From positions 1,434,001 to 1,498,000 of the forward strand of contig CM043700.1 of assembly GCA_023935145.1 (NCBI GenBank): a stretch of DNA of 64,000 nucleotides, in the 5' to 3' direction. A model generated the notes under the pieces. That model saw nothing but the letters and a program-made list of their open reading frames with translations, was not told where the DNA came from and ran no database searches. Source of the DNA: Bretschneidera sinensis. Lineage: Eukaryota > Streptophyta > Magnoliopsida > Brassicales > Akaniaceae. Positions 24,884-38,300 of the stretch are shown in pieces. The position numbers and the translations under genes were made by a program. Position 1 is the stretch's first letter. Each line of letters starts with the position of its first letter.

Positions 24884-26678
24884 TTAATAATATATTTATT
24901 TAAAATTTTCTTATTTAATTGATTAATTTTTGTAAATAAATAAATAGTTATTTGGAACTGATAACATTTTATTTACTCAATATGATGTGGGCATACAAAT
25001 GCAAATATGGAAGTAAATATTTTTTTACTCAAAATTATCAAATAATTAAAGAAAAAATTAAAATATTTAATTTTATTTAATAATCAAAGTAAAAAAGTAG
25101 GCAAATAATTTTTGTATACAAGTTTTTATCTACTCAATATAATGTATGTACAAAATGTAAATCTATACATAAAAATTTGAAATTTCATAAAATAAATAAT
25201 AAAAGAAGAAAGTAAAAAATATGTAGAGAAAACCTAAAATATCATACTATTAAAATTTAATATATTAGCAAAATTGAAATATAAATTTATATAGCTTAAT
25301 TCTCTTTTTTTAATATATATTCTTAGAGTACAATCTTATGAATTCAATTTATTTGCGTTAATTTTTTAATTAAATTAATATTAGTCATTATTTTGGGTCT
25401 TCATAAGCTTTTCAAGTTGGTTTTTATTGTAAAGTATCACAACATCGAATCTCAATCTATTAATTAAAATGAGTATTTCATCTTATGCGTTTTGCTGATA
25501 ACAAACCAATAAGAGAAAGAATTAATCATTCAAGATTAATAAAGTAATTGATTAAAGGAACCGAACATTAGTTAAATGGATATTGACTTTTAAATGGGTA
25601 CCAAAAAAAACTATTATTATTGTTATTATTAGATAATTGAGGTTGGGGAAGTTTAGACATATATTGACTAGTAACTAACACTAAAACTCTTTTGCTTTGT
25701 GGATAAACAATTAAAATCTAATATTTGGTGAGTCCTTTCATTTATTTTGCTTCCTTTTCAATTGTGTATCTCTCTGAGCATCTCAGTCCCTCAACTAGAG
25801 AAGCATACTTCTAAAATGTACATAACCCTCTTGGGGACATCCATGTGGGAGAACGTGGAATTGTGAAAACTTAAAATCAAAGATCTTTTTTTTTGGGTCT
25901 ATTTTCTTAGACTAATATGGTGCAAGTGGAAGATAATGCATCTTTAGCAATAAACTTTTCAATATTCCACACCAAACTTTTAAAGCTGATAGAGAATTCT
26001 TACATTCAGAAGGGCTTGATAAGTTTGTAATATATTGATGTAAGTATATATATTGCAAAGGAAATCTCTAATTTTTGGGGGAAAGATGTATATTGAAAAA
26101 CATCTAAATGAAAAGTTTCGAAATTTTATGAAATTAAGGCATAAAACTAACACACAAGACAAATTTATGTCCTAACCATGTGTTCTTTTCTTATGGGGAG
26201 TGAGGCAAAGAGAAAGCAGCCCCGCTAGACTTCATCAACACAAATATGACCAAATCAGACAAATTTATGTCCTAACCATGTGCTATTTTTTTATTGTGTT
26301 CTTTTCAAATGTTTTACAATAAAAAAAAATAAAGAAAATATTTTTCAGTTCTCAAATTTTTTTTAAAAAAATTTCCTCGTGAGTATATATAAAATATTTC
26401 TTTGCATTTGTACTAAATAGTATATGCAAATTCTTATATTTATTTTAGACAATTTTATAGATGAAAAATAATCAAAGGTTACATTGCGATCAATTGAAAG
26501 TTTGAGAATTTTTAACGTCAAATTCATAATTTTAGGATCCAAGTGTTAGGCATCAATAGTTTAAAAACAGTTGATACAATTATCCAAAAAAAAAATGTTT
26601 AATTTTGTTGGTAAAGTTTTTGGTGATTGTTATGAAGACCTGGGATGAAATCTTGATTTCACTTGAATTTGTGGGACA
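24111..26678. other. Spacer after copy D
   Basis: No gene. It corresponds closely to 43840-46343 after copy E. A (TA)n run lies at about 24839-24880; the copy E version is much shorter. The spacer ends where the copia relic begins, at the phrase ACTTGAATTTGTGGGA, which continues differently at 32390. Confidence 0.65.
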
Positions 26679-28335
26679 AATGATATAACTTTATTGTGCT
26701 ACCACAAGGGTTATATTACTAATTTATACTTGTGAGGAATGATGTATTTTACTTAACTAAAATTGATATGATTTGTTGACCTACCACAAGCTCATATGTA
26801 TTTAAGAGGCTAAATTATGATTGAGAATTGCATGAGATGCAAATGATAAAAGTCATCTATATATCATCTAGAATCCTTTATATAAACAGGCTGACTATGT
26901 CAAATTTTCTTGATTGTATAAGAAACTTGAGAATTGTTCTTAATTTCGAGAAAATAGCCGATGTTCTTGATCAAACACTCCTATTAACCCTTGTTGAGAA
27001 TGCTCTGGAAAAAGAGCTCGCTAATTTTGAGTAGTGGCAATATGTTACATGCTAGTATCAATGTTTAATGAGCTTTATAAGCAATATGACATAACAGAAA
27101 GTGCATTTACGATATTGCTTCATCTATAAGAGTTGTATTGTGAACATAGTCGTAATGCAAGGTTCCAGATCTCAAAGGACCTTTTTGGGGAAATAATGTT
27201 GGAAGGATCATCATCCATGAGCATGGATTGAAAATGATAAATTATATTGAGCAGTTGGATAGACTCAAATTATTATGGATGCGGAGTTGACTACAACATA
27301 AGCAAGATAGAAGCCTTGCTTCTAGAACTTAACAATATGTTGAAGACTACTAAGGGAACAACCAAGAAAGACAAGGCACCCATTATGCTTGTTAATGGAG
27401 CTTCTTCTTCTAAGCCCAAGGGCATGAATGTCTCAAAGAAGAAGAAGAAATCATTGAAAGCAAAAGGTGGCACTAGCAAGGCTAGTTCTTCAAAGACGAT
27501 GAAAGATATGGGACATGTTTCCATTGTGGAAAGGATGGGTATTGGAAGAAGAATTGCAATAAGTACCCTACAACCTTGAAGGACAAGCCTTTAAAGGTGT
27601 TTCCGATTTGTTTGTTATTGATGTTAACTTAAGTGTTAACAATACTTCTCCATGGGTATTAGATACCAGTTGTGGCTCACATATCTGCAATAATTTGAAG
27701 GCATTAAGAAAAAGTAGAAAGCTGAGCAAAGGTGAGGTTGACCTACGCCTTGGAAATAGAGCAAAAGTTACAGCATTACCAGTGGGGCATATTGCTTGTA
27801 GTTTCCATCTGGACTAACTTTAGAACATAAAGATTGCTATTATGTGCCAATTTTAATTAGAAACATTGTTTTAGTTTCTAAAATAGATAAGGAAGGTTAT
27901 GAATTTTCTCTTAAAGTCAATTGTTGTTCTATTTATTTTGATAATTAATATTATGGTACTAGTACATTGAATAATGGTCTTTATATTCTTGAAGTAGATG
28001 GTAAAATTTTCAATATTGAACAAAAAAAAAAGATAATGCTCTAAATCAATCTTATATGTGGCATTTATGACTAGGTCATATCAATGAAGATAGAGTGAGA
28101 CAGTTGGTAAAAGATGGATATTTGGATCTATCGGATTTTGAATCATATCTAACTTGTGATGCTTGTCTCATGGGAAAGATGACTAGATCTCCATTTAGTG
28201 GATATTGAGAAAAGCTACGGATGTATTAGGTTGAATACAAACTGATGTGTGTAGCCCTAATAATTAATTCTAGAGAGGGATACTCCTACTTCATTACCTT
28301 TACTGATGATCATTCTAGCTTTAGGTATGGGTACG
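26679..28335 (+). mobile_element. Ty1/copia relic, gag to integrase (part 1)
   Basis: Degenerate coding remains read + strand. Gag-like sequence lies at 26830-27200 (NLRIVLNFEKIADVLD, EKELANFE). A frameshifted zinc knuckle near 27512-27553 has Cys-x2-Cys and a final Cys but Tyr for the usual His. A protease remnant WVLDTSCGSHICN lies near 27652 (Ser for the usual Gly of DTG). A pre-integrase segment GHINEDRV...CDACLMGKMTRSPF spans about 28074-28200. The start of the integrase follows, up to RYGYV at 28335. Several stops and frameshifts show it is long dead. It is interrupted by the solo LTR at 28336. Both outer ends are unclear. Confidence 0.8.
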
Positions 28336-28752
28336 TGTAATACCCATATTTGTAAAATAAGCTAAAGAAGTAATTTAATAAATATAACATGAAATTTAAA
28401 ATAATATATATAAATATATACACACACATAAAGGATTTAGTATTGAATAAAATAATTCTTTAAAAAAATTCTGGAATTGTCTAGAATTGGAATCAAAAGA
28501 AAGGAAAAAAAATTGGACATCCAGAACGTCTAGAGGAAAGGAAAACAAAAAAGAAAAAGAAAAAAAATGGGATTTTTTTTTAAAATAAAAAAAACCAAAA
28601 CGTGCTACCTGTTGCCAAATTAATTTGAAGGCTGCACATTGCAAATTCATGGAAGCTTAAAGGAGGAAGAAATGTGCATGTAGGACACATGCACATTTCG
28701 TGGATGCTGAAATTTCAGTTGATTTTGGGGCTGCCGAAGATTTTTACAAAAT

Positions 28753-28805
<53 letters not shown>

Positions 28806-30383
28806 TTATATTTCACTTACCAAATTTCGTTAGTTTCCTTCAAATCACTTGTTTTGTTTAAACACTTGGGGACCGAAAGAAAGGTTGAAAGAGCAAAATT
28901 TTGAAGGGGTTTACTGCGGAATTTCATAAAGAATCACGAGAAGCTATCAGAAAAACAGAAGGTGTTGACGATCAACAACCGAGAGAAATTTCTGAGAGGA
29001 ACGGGAAAGACAAGGAGATGATCCATGGGTAGCTTTAAGTGCTACGTGGTGAGTTAGATTTACTTTAAGTAATCTAAATAAAAATAAAATATCTATTGAT
29101 AATATTAAAATAAATTATTAGCTTATGCTTTGGTGGTAGATAAAAATTAAATTGATAGGTATGATATAAATATTGGATACATAGGAAATTATTATGTGAA
29201 AAGAAAATTATTAGGGGAAAAATAGTATTTTTGGAATAATAAGTTGATTTAATAATAAAAGCGATAAGTGAAATTCTTGATGAGTTATGGTTGATGTCTT
29301 GATACGAATTATGAGAAGATAGAATTTAGTTGATCTTGACAAGCTAAGATGGATGATTTAATGTGATTTATGATAAGAAGAATTTAATGGAATTTTTTTA
29401 ATAATAATTTGAGGAAAGACATGATAACTAAATTTAAATATTTTGAGTTCATGTTGTTTTTATATTACTGTTCATATGCATATTTCATATCATTGTTCAT
29501 ATCTATATGCATTAAATAAAAGAACAGAAAGAGCTGGTCTAATTAAAAAACTGTGATAGCCGGTATATGCTATAAATACCGTGACAGTCAAGATAAGCTG
29601 TAAAGAAAATAACCAGAAAGGGGCCGGTCTAAGATAATAAAAACATGTTGACATGTGGGAAGACGTTCCCATAATAATAATTCATACATTGCATATATTT
29701 TAATTATTTCTTGCATTATTAAAATGTTAATGTGTGGTGTGTTATTGTGAATTTATTTATAGATGGATGAGTCTCACAGAGAGATAATTATGATGATAAG
29801 AACCATTTAAATGGTAGATTTTATGATGTGAACCTCATTATAAGGTAATTTTGAGATAATTGATGGGCTTAAAGTGAACCAATAAATAAGAAGAAGAGAT
29901 TGATAGAGAATGAGACTTATGATGTGTGTAGTGATAGTAGATGCTAGTATCAAGTTGTATAAAATATAATTGATTTAATATTGAAAGATCTTTTATACAA
30001 TTGAGTACTTATAGTAAATTTAATCCACTGAGCTTATGAAGCTCACTTCTCATTGTACAATGATTTCAGATAGCAGGCATGACAATTAGTTTGGTGAGTT
30101 GAGGTTCAGAATATATCATTTTTTGTAAGTCACGTACGTGTCAACATCCTTAGACTAATGAGAAAAGAAAATAAAAATTTATTTGTAAATTTTCATGTAT
30201 TTTACGTTGTATTTAATGTTTAAAGATCAAATTGATGAAACTCCCCTGTTGAGGGTTGAAGATTGATGTAAAATTTTCTATTGGTGTTATTTATTTTTAC
30301 TGTTGCATATATATGTCGTGCTGGGATTTTCAAAATGTGATGACACCGTCTCGGGGGTGACCAACCCGGGATGGGTTGTTACA
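28336..30383. mobile_element. Solo LTR, about 2.0 kb, nested in the copia relic
   Basis: Starts TGTAATACCC and ends GGGTTGTTACA, the same ends and the same 3' half as the solo LTR at 8807-11180. It is flanked by GTACG (28331-28335) and ATATG (30384-30388), readable as a 5-bp target duplication after two transitions. Removing the insert plus one flank restores the integrase reading frame (RYGYV followed by YLMKYKSESFE). It contains a (TA)n run at about 28757-28798 and AACCGTGATAGC-type short repeats near 29550-29640. No internal genes were seen. Confidence 0.82.
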
Positions 30384-30388
30384 ATATG

Positions 30389-30734
30389 TATACTTAATGA
30401 AGTACAAGTCTGAATCATTTGAAAATTCTAAAGAATTCAGAAATGAAGTTTAAAAGCAAATTGGGAAAGGTATTAAAGCTTTTCGATCTAATCAAGAAGG
30501 TGAATACTTGTCGATGTCTTTCTTGAATATCTCAAAGAGAATATGATTCTCTCTCAGGGGACTTCCCCTGGAACACCACAAATGAATGGTGTCCTGCCTA
30601 TGTGAAGAAGTTACATACAGACAAGTTGGACAAATGTAGGTTTGTGTTATCTTAAGTAAATTCAGTATCTAAGAGCATTTTGATCCAGATAAATGTTGCC
30701 ACAATGCTAAGTTGTATTGAAGTGTAGCAAGTAA
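30389..30734 (+). mobile_element. Ty1/copia relic, integrase (part 2)
   Basis: Continues the integrase interrupted at 28335, with YLMKYKSESFENSKEF, then FRSNQEGEY near 30486. Several stops follow, and coding similarity fades after about 30640. No reverse transcriptase is recognisable. Confidence 0.72.
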
Positions 30735-30824
30735 TTGTTGTTGTTGTTGTTGCTGCTATTACTATTACTATTACTATTACTATTACTATTACTATTACTA
30801 TTACTATTATTATTATTATTATTA
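30735..30824. repeat. Trinucleotide microsatellite (GTT)n-(ATTACT)n-(ATT)n
   Basis: GTT units pass through GCT into ATTACT units and then ATT units. The corresponding position after copies D, E and F (25612-25630, 45297-45315, 49783-49799) holds only a short ATT run, so it has expanded here. Confidence 0.9.
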
Positions 30825-33553
30825 GATAATTGAGGGTGGGGGAGTTTAGACATATATTGACTAGTAACTAACACTAAAACTCTTTTGCTTTGTGGACAAA
30901 CAATTAAAATCTGATATTTGGTGAATCCCTTTCACTTATTTTGCTTCCTTTTCAATTACGTATCTCTCTGAGCATACTTCTTAAATGTACATAACCCTCC
31001 TGGAGACATCCATGTGGGAGAACGTGGAATTGTGAAAACTTAAAATCAAAGATTTTTTTTTTGTTGCCTAATTTCTTAGACTAATATGGTGCAAGTGGAA
31101 GATCATGCATCTTTAGCAATAAACTTTACAATATTCCACACCAAACTTTTAAAGCTGATAGAGAATTCTTACATACAAAAGGGCTTGATAAGTTTGTAAT
31201 ATATTGATGTAACTTTAAAATAAAAAATTATTTAAGAAATACACACGATAAAATAATAAATGAATCAATAACATCGTAAAATATGTGGTTTTTACTAATA
31301 TCTATGTTGACCTTATCCATATTAATTACTTTATAAATATAAAAGGTTATCGAATGAGTGATTAGGGTTATCGTTATTATAGATAATTGCTGTAAACAAA
31401 GAAAATAGTAAAAAAAAGCAAAATTTAATTTCTACCATATCTATGTTGACCTCATCCAAATCTTTTCACCAGAAACAAGTAAAAAAGTAAAAAAAAGAGA
31501 ATTAACCAAAATAAAAAGGCAGATAAGTTTGTAGTATATTGATGTAAGTATATATATTGCGAAGGAAACCTCTAATTTTTTTTTGGGGGGGGGGGGGGGG
31601 GGGGTCTAAATGGAAAGTTTTGAAATTCTATGAAATTGAGGCAAAAAACTAACACACAAGACAAATTTATGTCCTAACCATGTGTTCTTTCTTATGGGGA
31701 GTGAGGCAAAGGGAAAGCAGCCCCGTTAGACTTCATCAACACAAATATGACCAAATCAGAAGATTTCAAAAGATGGTTTGTTAGCATTTTGGAAGGTGTA
31801 CGTGGCTTGAGGAAGCCCCCGAGGAGATTATACCTATAGTGCGCATGCGGATGTAAATCTTTTCTTAAAATTTCAAAAAAAGTCGATAAGCTTTGGACTC
31901 ACAATATTTATGCTTTAAACAACGTGTTTGACATAATAAGTCTTCAAACTTTTAGTTAGTTGTAATGTAAATTTTTTTATTGATGAAATATTTATTTCTT
32001 TCTTTTGTAAGGATTAGATAGTACCAATTCCATGAACTATTAAAAAATAAAGAAAATATTTATCAGTTCTCAATTTTTTTTTATAAAATTTCCTCATGAG
32101 TATATATAACATATTTCTTTGCATTTGTACAAAATAATATATGCAAATTCTTATATTAATTAAGACAATTTTATAGATGAAAAACAACTTAAAGTTACAT
32201 TGCGATCAATTGAAAGTTTGAGAATATTCAATGTCAAATTCATAATTTAGAGATCTAAGTGTTAGGCATCAATAGTTTAAGGACAGTTGATATAATTATT
32301 CAAAAAAAAAATGTTTAATTTTGTTGGTAAAGTTTTTGGTGACTGTTATGAAGACCCGAGATCAAATCCCGACTTCACTTGAATTTGTGGGATATAGGAT
32401 GGGGAAGCAACATCCATAGGTGGGCACAGTTTGATAACCGAACAAATCAAGAGAAATCATAATTATAATCAAAATTTTGGTTTACCAAAAATCTTAACAG
32501 TACTCAAACTATTTTTATTCGAATACAAAAATTTTGCAGTTGACAAATCGAAAAAACCAAAGTTTTGCCCAATCAAAAAATTATACGAATCAAAGTATAA
32601 TACAAGTTAAAAAAAAATCTCTTTCAATTCTTATTCATCGATTCATATTAAAGTTCTCTATCAAAGACCAACATCTATGACAAACATTGGTTATTCTAAA
32701 AAAACATTTAAATTATAAAATTAAAATTACAAAATAACCAAAACTTTCAACAACAAAAACTAAAATAGTTGATTATTCTGCATTTTTTATATAAGCATTT
32801 ATAATTAGTGATAAAAGGTGAATTGAATTTATTGAACCCTTCAATAAAGTGTTTTCATATATATACATATACTACTAATAGTATATATTTGATATTTATA
32901 TATATAATTTTGGTTTTATTTGGTTAACCAGTATGTTAAAAAATCAATAACCATAACACTATGAATTGCCACGTCTTTAATTACCTAATCCAGTGATCTG
33001 GTTCGAGTACTTACGAGAAGCCCATTTTGATGATTGTTTTTTCAAGGTTAAATTGTGATTTTGCCATTGTATTTTGAATAGTTTTAAAACAATTTCTATT
33101 CTTTTAATTATTCTAATTCAGTAATCAATTTACTATAAATCCAATTTAAGACATTTCGTTTGTCAGACCGTACAAAAGCCCACCTATTGCTTAATTACTC
33201 AATAGTACCATTTTTTCGTTAAATTTCTCCTTTTCTTTTGTTTAGAACTTCTTTACTATAAGAATTATGAAGTACAGCTTGTAATACATTGTTTTTTTAT
33301 ATGGATTTACTCTACTTCACAATGCTTATAGTATAAGATTCGCACTTGAAAAGCAACGATCTTCTTGAGAAGACATCCAATTTTTGGTGTCATATATTTT
33401 CCCGGTTGTTGTTGATGAATAAACAATTTATAACGCAAACTTTTGTTTGGTTCGTGATGGAATAAATTTTGGATGAAATGTTTTAAATTAGACAATTTTG
33501 GCTCTATACAATTAATAAGATCACCTGGAAACCGGAAATTTAAGGATAGTTTT
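30825..33553. other. Spacer with reused GH32 flanking blocks
   Basis: No gene. 30825-31200 and 31526-32390 match the spacer after copy D (25627-26677), and 32420-33500 matches 15360-16480 after copy C. It contains the displaced promoter fragment (31212-31525) and a run of 20 G at 31585-31604. Confidence 0.55.
31212..31525 (+). repeat. Displaced fragment of the GH32 upstream region
   Basis: Matches the region upstream of copies B and D (about 5150-5365 and 19700-20520, with internal gaps): CTATGTTGACCTTATCC, AAAGGTTATCG, GTGATTAGGGTTATCGTTAT and AAAGGCAGATAA are shared. It is bracketed by near-identical copies of GATAAGTTTGTA(A/G)TATATTG (about 31188 and 31522). It stops short of the TATA box and exon 1, so it is not a working promoter. 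Confidence 0.7.
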
Positions 33554-33840
33554 GGGCATGTTTAAGTAATAGTTTTTTATTTTCAATTTTCGAAAATAAA
33601 AATTGAAAACAATTTTCTAATTTTTTTTGAAGGAATATGTTTGGCTAGTTGTAACTCGAAAATTGTTTTCAAAAACAGAAAACAATGATTTTTAGACTGT
33701 TTTTCAAAAATTATATCAGAAAACATTAATTAGATCTTTTTAGAAAATAATTTTTGAAAAGAGTTTTTTTTTAAAACATTTTTTTAAAATTTATTTCTGA
33801 AAATGGACTTCCAAATATTATTTTGGGTTTTTGAAAACTA
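33554..33840. mobile_element. Tourist-like MITE, copy 3 (truncated)
   Basis: Starts GGGCATGTTTAAGTAATAG like the other copies but loses its right end: after the TTTTTGAAAACT segment the sequence jumps to unrelated spacer near 33840. Confidence 0.6.
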
Positions 33841-34233
33841 TTGGTGTTATTTATTTTTTTAATAGAATAACACAATATGATTGTTATCCTGTAAGCAAAG
33901 TTTTAAATTTTGCGGACAACATTTTGGTTTGACTATTTAAATGGAATGTTTTAGTTTTGGTCTGTTTCGGCGTCTTGTTTCGATTTGACAATATTTTTAA
34001 ATATGTACATATCAAATTACATATATTTCAAATATATATATAATTATAAATATAAATCATAAAAAACAATCATCATTCAAATATACAAATTAATTCTACC
34101 CAAATTTTTATTTTAAAATCATCATTCAAATATACAAATTAATTCTACCCAAATTTTTGTTTTAAAATCATCATTCAACATTTTTTGATATAAATCTAAA
34201 TTGGGACTTTGTTCTACTACCAAATTACATACC

Positions 34234-34293
<60 letters not shown>

Positions 34294-34983
34294 TAAAAAA
34301 ACAATCATCATTCAAATATCAAATGATAAAGATAATGTATCACCCACATCATCCAAAATCCAAATACTAACACAAACAACACCAATTTGATAATTTATTA
34401 CCAATATAATCCAAGATAGAGTTATTGTTTTTCTTTTTGGAACCATCCAAATTGAAGAGAAAAAGTGAAAATTCTCAAATTTTTTCTTTAAAATTTTCAA
34501 AAATATAAATGAATTAACATTATAATATTTCGACCGAAACGGACCGAAACAAAAAGAGAATGAAATATAGGGATTTAACGTGTCGATTTAGTACTAAAAC
34601 CAAAACGTTTCAATCATTTCAATCGAAACAGAACGAAATTTACAACAGTACTTGTAAAACTGGCCTTACATAAGATTTTTGCAAAAATTAATCTTAAATT
34701 AAAATTTAATTAATGACATAAATTTTGTTGAGGATATAAAGTTTTGAAAGCTTAATTAAAGGCACTAATAAATAATAATGGAGTGAAATTAATATGGATT
34801 CCTTTTTGTCAGTGAAGAATACATAAATAAAAAGCTTTGAGCACTTAACATGCCTGTCGGAGACGTGTTGGTATTGTTGCACCAAAGAAACTAAGCAAAA
34901 GCGAACGTGTTAAAAGGGGAGCATGGCTCTTCAGTCTTCAGCATATAAGGCCTGCATTTATATACTTTTGATGGGATAAGATA
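33841..34983. other. Spacer left of the full-length copia element
   Basis: No gene. It corresponds to 17430-18600 upstream of copy D, with a (TA)n run at 34239-34291 and a short direct duplication (ACAAATTAATTCTACCC) near 34085-34150. It is the left half of the copy E upstream region, cut off by the retrotransposon. Confidence 0.55.
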
Positions 34984-35257
34984 TGTGAGAATTGAAGAGA
35001 GTGAAGCGAAGTAAGAATTGAAGAGAGTAAAGAGTTGTACAAATGTTTGCTTGATTTCTTCTATACAATTAAGGCTATATATAGGTTGTTAAAGGAAAAA
35101 TATTATCCTTAAAACATGGATGAAAACATGGCCTAAAGTGATCCTTAAAACAAGGATAAAAACATGGCCTAAAGTAATCCTTAAAACATGGATGAAAACA
35201 TGACCTAAAGTAAGCCTTAAAACAAGGATGAAAATATGCTAATATGTTTCTCTATCA
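34984..35257 (-). repeat. 3' LTR of the copia element
   Basis: 274 bp, TGTGAGAATTG to TCTCTATCA on the + strand. It contains four units of a 36-bp internal repeat (CCTTAAAACA(T/A)GGATGAAAA...), the last partial; the other LTR has two. Confidence 0.92.
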
Positions 35258-35270
35258 TGCCCCCGCAAGA
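35258..35270 (-). other. Polypurine tract of the copia element
   Basis: On the minus strand CTTGCGGGGGCA lies directly before the 3' LTR, the position and base composition of a plus-strand priming site. Confidence 0.75.
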
Positions 35271-35316
35271 TGGAGCATCCATCTCGGATGCCAATCTTGA
35301 ACCGATGATGCAAGAA

Positions 35317-38300
35317 CTATTTTCGAGGAAGTGCTTTGGTGAGTGAGTCCGCCAATTGATCATTAGTATGAACATGAGAAATACGTAACCGATGATTAAC
35401 AACTTGGTCACGAACAAAGTGAAAGTCAATGGCAATGTGCTTCATACGTGAGTGGAACACCGAATTTTTACATAAGTATGTGGCACCAATATTATCGCAG
35501 TAAATTGTAGGTACAACTGTAGGTGGAGCATGTAGTTCTTGGAACAGATTAGTTATCCAGTTTAGTTCAGCAGCAGTCGAAGCTATGCCACGATACTCAG
35601 CTTCAGTAAATGAGCGAGCAACGGTGCATTGCTTTTTGGAAGCCCAACTGATTAGTGAGGCACCTAGAAACACAACATATGCAGATGTGGATGTACAATC
35701 GTCAGTGTTTCCTGCCCAATCAGAGTCAGAGAAGGCATGGAGTTGCGGACGTGATTCTTTGTGAAGAAAGATTCCATGATCGAAAGTTCCCTTGAGGTAC
35801 CGCAGTAGACATTTGACAGTGGCCCAATGATGTGAGGTAGGACAATGCATGAACTGTGACAGTCTATTGCAAATGAGATATCAGGCTGTGTTAAAGATAG
35901 GTACTGTAGTGATCCCAAGACCTGTCGAAACTAAGTAGCGTCATGGTGAGGGGTGCCGTCGTTGAGTGTTAGAGACTCGGTTGTGGATAGAGGAGTGCTA
36001 ACCTCTTTAGCATCAGCCATATTCGTCTTGTGCAGGATGTCAAGTACATACTTTCACTGCGACAAGAACAAACCAGTTGGAGTTGTGCGAGCCTCAACAC
36101 CCAGAAAATATGACAAGGGGCCGAGATCCTTCAAGGAGAATCGATTGGCCAACTGATCAATGAACTGCTGGACAGAGACAGAATTGTTGCCTATAATGAT
36201 GATGTCATCAACATACACAAGCAAGTAGAGTGTGGTCTGTCCATGGTGAAAGATAAACAGAGAACTATCTGATTTAGAGTTCAAAAATTTGTGAAGGAGT
36301 AAGAAGCCACGTAATTCATGATACCATACACGGGGAGCTTGGCGAAGACCATAGATGGCCTCGTGCATCTTGCAGACATAAGTAAGAAACTTTGGATGAG
36401 TGAAGCCTTGAGGTTGCTGCATGTAAACATTGTCAGAAAGTGTGCCCTGCAAAAAAGCATTGTTAATGTCCAGTTGGTGCAAGTCCCATCCATAAGAGAC
36501 CGCTAAACTTAAAATAAGGCGAATTGTTGTAGGTTTTACAACAGGACTGAAAGTATCCGTGTAATCAATTCCGGGATGTTGATGGAATCCCTTGGCAACT
36601 AAACGAGCCTTATGGCGGGCAATAGTACCGTTGGGGTTCCGCTTAATCTTAAATATCCATTTGCACCCAATGATGTTTTGTGTGTAGTGATGGGGTACGA
36701 GAGTCCATGTGGAGTTTTTAAGAAGGGCATCATACTCATCACTCATCGCCTTACACCATTGAGGGAATTTTTTGGCTTGGCGATATGTTGTGGGTTCAGG
36801 AGGTTCATCAGTTTTGAAGGTGGTGGTGTGAAGGTCAAGTATTTTGCGTGGCTTGAAGATATTATGTTGGGACCTGGTAGTTATTTTTGGTGGTGTGGGC
36901 GATAGGGATGGAGCAGTCTGTGAGGGAGATGAATGAGGAGAGGAATCATGACTTACTCGATTTACAGAGGAGTCCAAGGAGTGTGATTGGTGCAAGGCAG
37001 AGGTAGGCAGCGTGACATGAGGATCCACTTGTTCATCAACACCATGATTTGAGGAGTGTGTATTAGTGGGGGCAGCTGGTGGAGGAGAACTTGATTGTAT
37101 GTGATTTAATGTAGATAGGGAAGGATATGAAGGTGTTTGATTGTGAGTGATAGATTCATGAGATGTTGACTCGAGATTTGTGAGAGGATTAGAGAGATTT
37201 GAAGGACACCATTGATGTAGAGATTCTGTGTTAATTCGTGGTTCATGTACGAAAAGTTTTTGAAAGGGAAATTGAGACTCAATAAAAATGATATAACGTG
37301 TAATAAAGGTTTTTGATGTGGATGGATCAAGACAGATATAAGAATTGTGAGAGAGTGAATAACCAATAAATATACATGGTTTTGATCGTGGAGCTAGCTT
37401 ATGAGTGGAATAGGGACGAAGCCAAGGGTAGCACAGAAAGCCAAATACTTTTAGTTTGTGATAATTTGGTTGTTTGTGAAATATTTTTTCGAATGGAGAG
37501 TGAGATTTAAGGACTGATGTGGGCATACAGTTAATAAGATAGGTGGCTGTTTGGAATGCTACGGACCAGAACCGTAAAGGTAGTGAGGCTTGGTGAAGTA
37601 AAGTGAGACCAGTTTCGACTAGATGACGATGTTTTTTTTAGCGGAGCCCACTAATTGAGGAGTATATGGAGGAGATGTGAGGTGTTGAATACCAAAGTGA
37701 GATAGGTGATGAGCCAAGCTTTGATATTCACCACCTCCATCGGAATAGACTGTTTTTATTTTCAATTGAAAAAAAATTTCGACTAATTTCTTGAATTTGT
37801 CAAATATGAGGGGAACATCGGATTTGTGTTTGATAGGATAGAACCAAGTATATTTTGTAAAGTAATCCACAAAAATTATATAGTACCGAAAATTGTCATA
37901 AGACATGATTGGTGATGGTCCCCAAACGTCGGTATATAAAATTTCTAACGGAGAAGTACAAGACACTTGTTAAGCCAAACGGAAGTCTGTGACTTTTATT
38001 ACAGAGACACGAATCACAATGACTAGAAAGAGACTGAGATACGGGAAGAGAAAATGTAGTTACTAATTTTTTTTGAATAGATTCGGAGGGATGGCCTAGA
38101 CGGCGGTGCCATAGGTCGGCGGTAGTTGTTGTGGTGGCTGTGTATGTTGTTGGAACAGATGCACATAATGGTGATGATGACATAGAGGGCCACTCATAGA
38201 CATCGTCCTTATTTTGGCCTCGCACCAAGGATGCCCCCGTACTCAAATCATTCACAATAAAAGAATCAGGAAAGAATTCAATAGATGTGGCATTTTGTTT

